The translations under genes and the position numbers were made by a program. Below are positions 63,912 through 64,000 of a DNA stretch of 64,000 bases, one piece after another. The stretch is from Trinickia sp. Y13 (GTDB lineage: Bacteria; Pseudomonadota; Gammaproteobacteria; Burkholderiales; Burkholderiaceae), in the NCBI RefSeq assembly GCF_029522115.1, contig NZ_JAKWFK010000004.1, positions 62,001-126,000 of the forward strand, in the 5' to 3' direction. Under the pieces are notes generated by a model, which saw only the letters and a program-made list of their open reading frames with translations, did not search any database and had not been told where the DNA came from. Position 1 is the stretch's first letter; the number at the start of each line of letters is the position of its first letter.

Positions 63912-64000
63912 GAGTGTGCCTCCTCGGTCGTGCACGACGGCGCGTGGTGCGCCGCCCTGCACGCTATTTACGTCTGCTTGGTTATCCGCAGCGTGTCCGC

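Noticed and set aside
1-64000. CRISPR arrays, tRNA/rRNA genes, insertion sequences, phage or integrase genes
   Set aside because: No regularly spaced repeats, cloverleaf-like sequences, transposase or integrase motifs were recognised; the short repeats found are operators, hairpins and the nosR duplication.

Overview
The window looks like chromosomal DNA from a high-GC betaproteobacterium of the Burkholderiales (Burkholderia/Paraburkholderia-like). I infer this from the overall flavour of the proteins: an OmpC-type trimeric porin, many GcvA-like LysR regulators, DUF3422, and a Tat-exported NosZ with NosR. No rRNA, tRNA, CRISPR array, insertion sequence or phage gene was seen. The window begins in the last 63 codons of an ABC transporter ATPase and ends just upstream of a TlpA-like thioredoxin gene.

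Region 1 (about 0.2-14.7 kb) is an aromatic aminotransferase followed by a complete nitrous-oxide reduction locus. On the minus strand it reads nosZ-nosD-nosF-nosY-nosL, two small unrecognised genes, a c-type cytochrome lipoprotein, and nosR last. Divergent from nosZ are apbE (the NosX role) and an ABC-2 exporter pair. The divergent promoter carries a perfect FNR-type box (TTGAT-N4-ATCAA) and a near-perfect one. An FNR/Dnr-like regulator gene nearby is decayed.

Region 2 (about 14.7-61 kb) is a large catabolic island for N-methylated and hydroxylated proline derivatives and related betaines. Uptake is by a ProXWV/ChoXWV-type transporter, a PotABCD-type transporter, an orphan LivK-like binding protein and a porin. 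Oxidative N-demethylation is by a Rieske oxygenase (GbcA/Stc2 type) with its own ferredoxin-reductase. A SoxB/DMGDH-like flavoprotein sits with its own EtfBA and ETF-quinone oxidoreductase. A proline-racemase-superfamily enzyme with a Ser/Cys active site and an Ldh2-family imino-acid reductase could turn hydroxyproline into proline. Proline is then oxidised by PutA and a separate P5C dehydrogenase to glutamate. A second operon (DapA-like lyase, FAD oxidoreductase, aldehyde dehydrogenase, ProC-like reductase) could process 4-hydroxyproline or a related imino acid, and a second GlyA handles one-carbon units. Two N-formylglutamate-amidohydrolase-like proteins, a HutD-like protein and a DddP-like M24 enzyme are embedded among these genes. 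Four regulators (three LysR, one TetR) serve the island.

The most notable results are: (a) the PutA has lost all three canonical residues of its aldehyde dehydrogenase site and is transcribed with an intact stand-alone P5C dehydrogenase; (b) an M24 protein next to the oxygenase reductase keeps all metal ligands and the catalytic Asp of the DMSP lyase DddP; (c) LysR-type operators recur in front of genes scattered over 25 kb, in three places as pairs exactly 22 bp apart; (d) a second, different operator-promoter block is duplicated in front of the Rieske oxygenase and its reductase 3.8 kb away.

Region 3 (61.3-63.9 kb) holds an OmpR/EnvZ-type two-component system and a TlpA/ResA-like thioredoxin protein.
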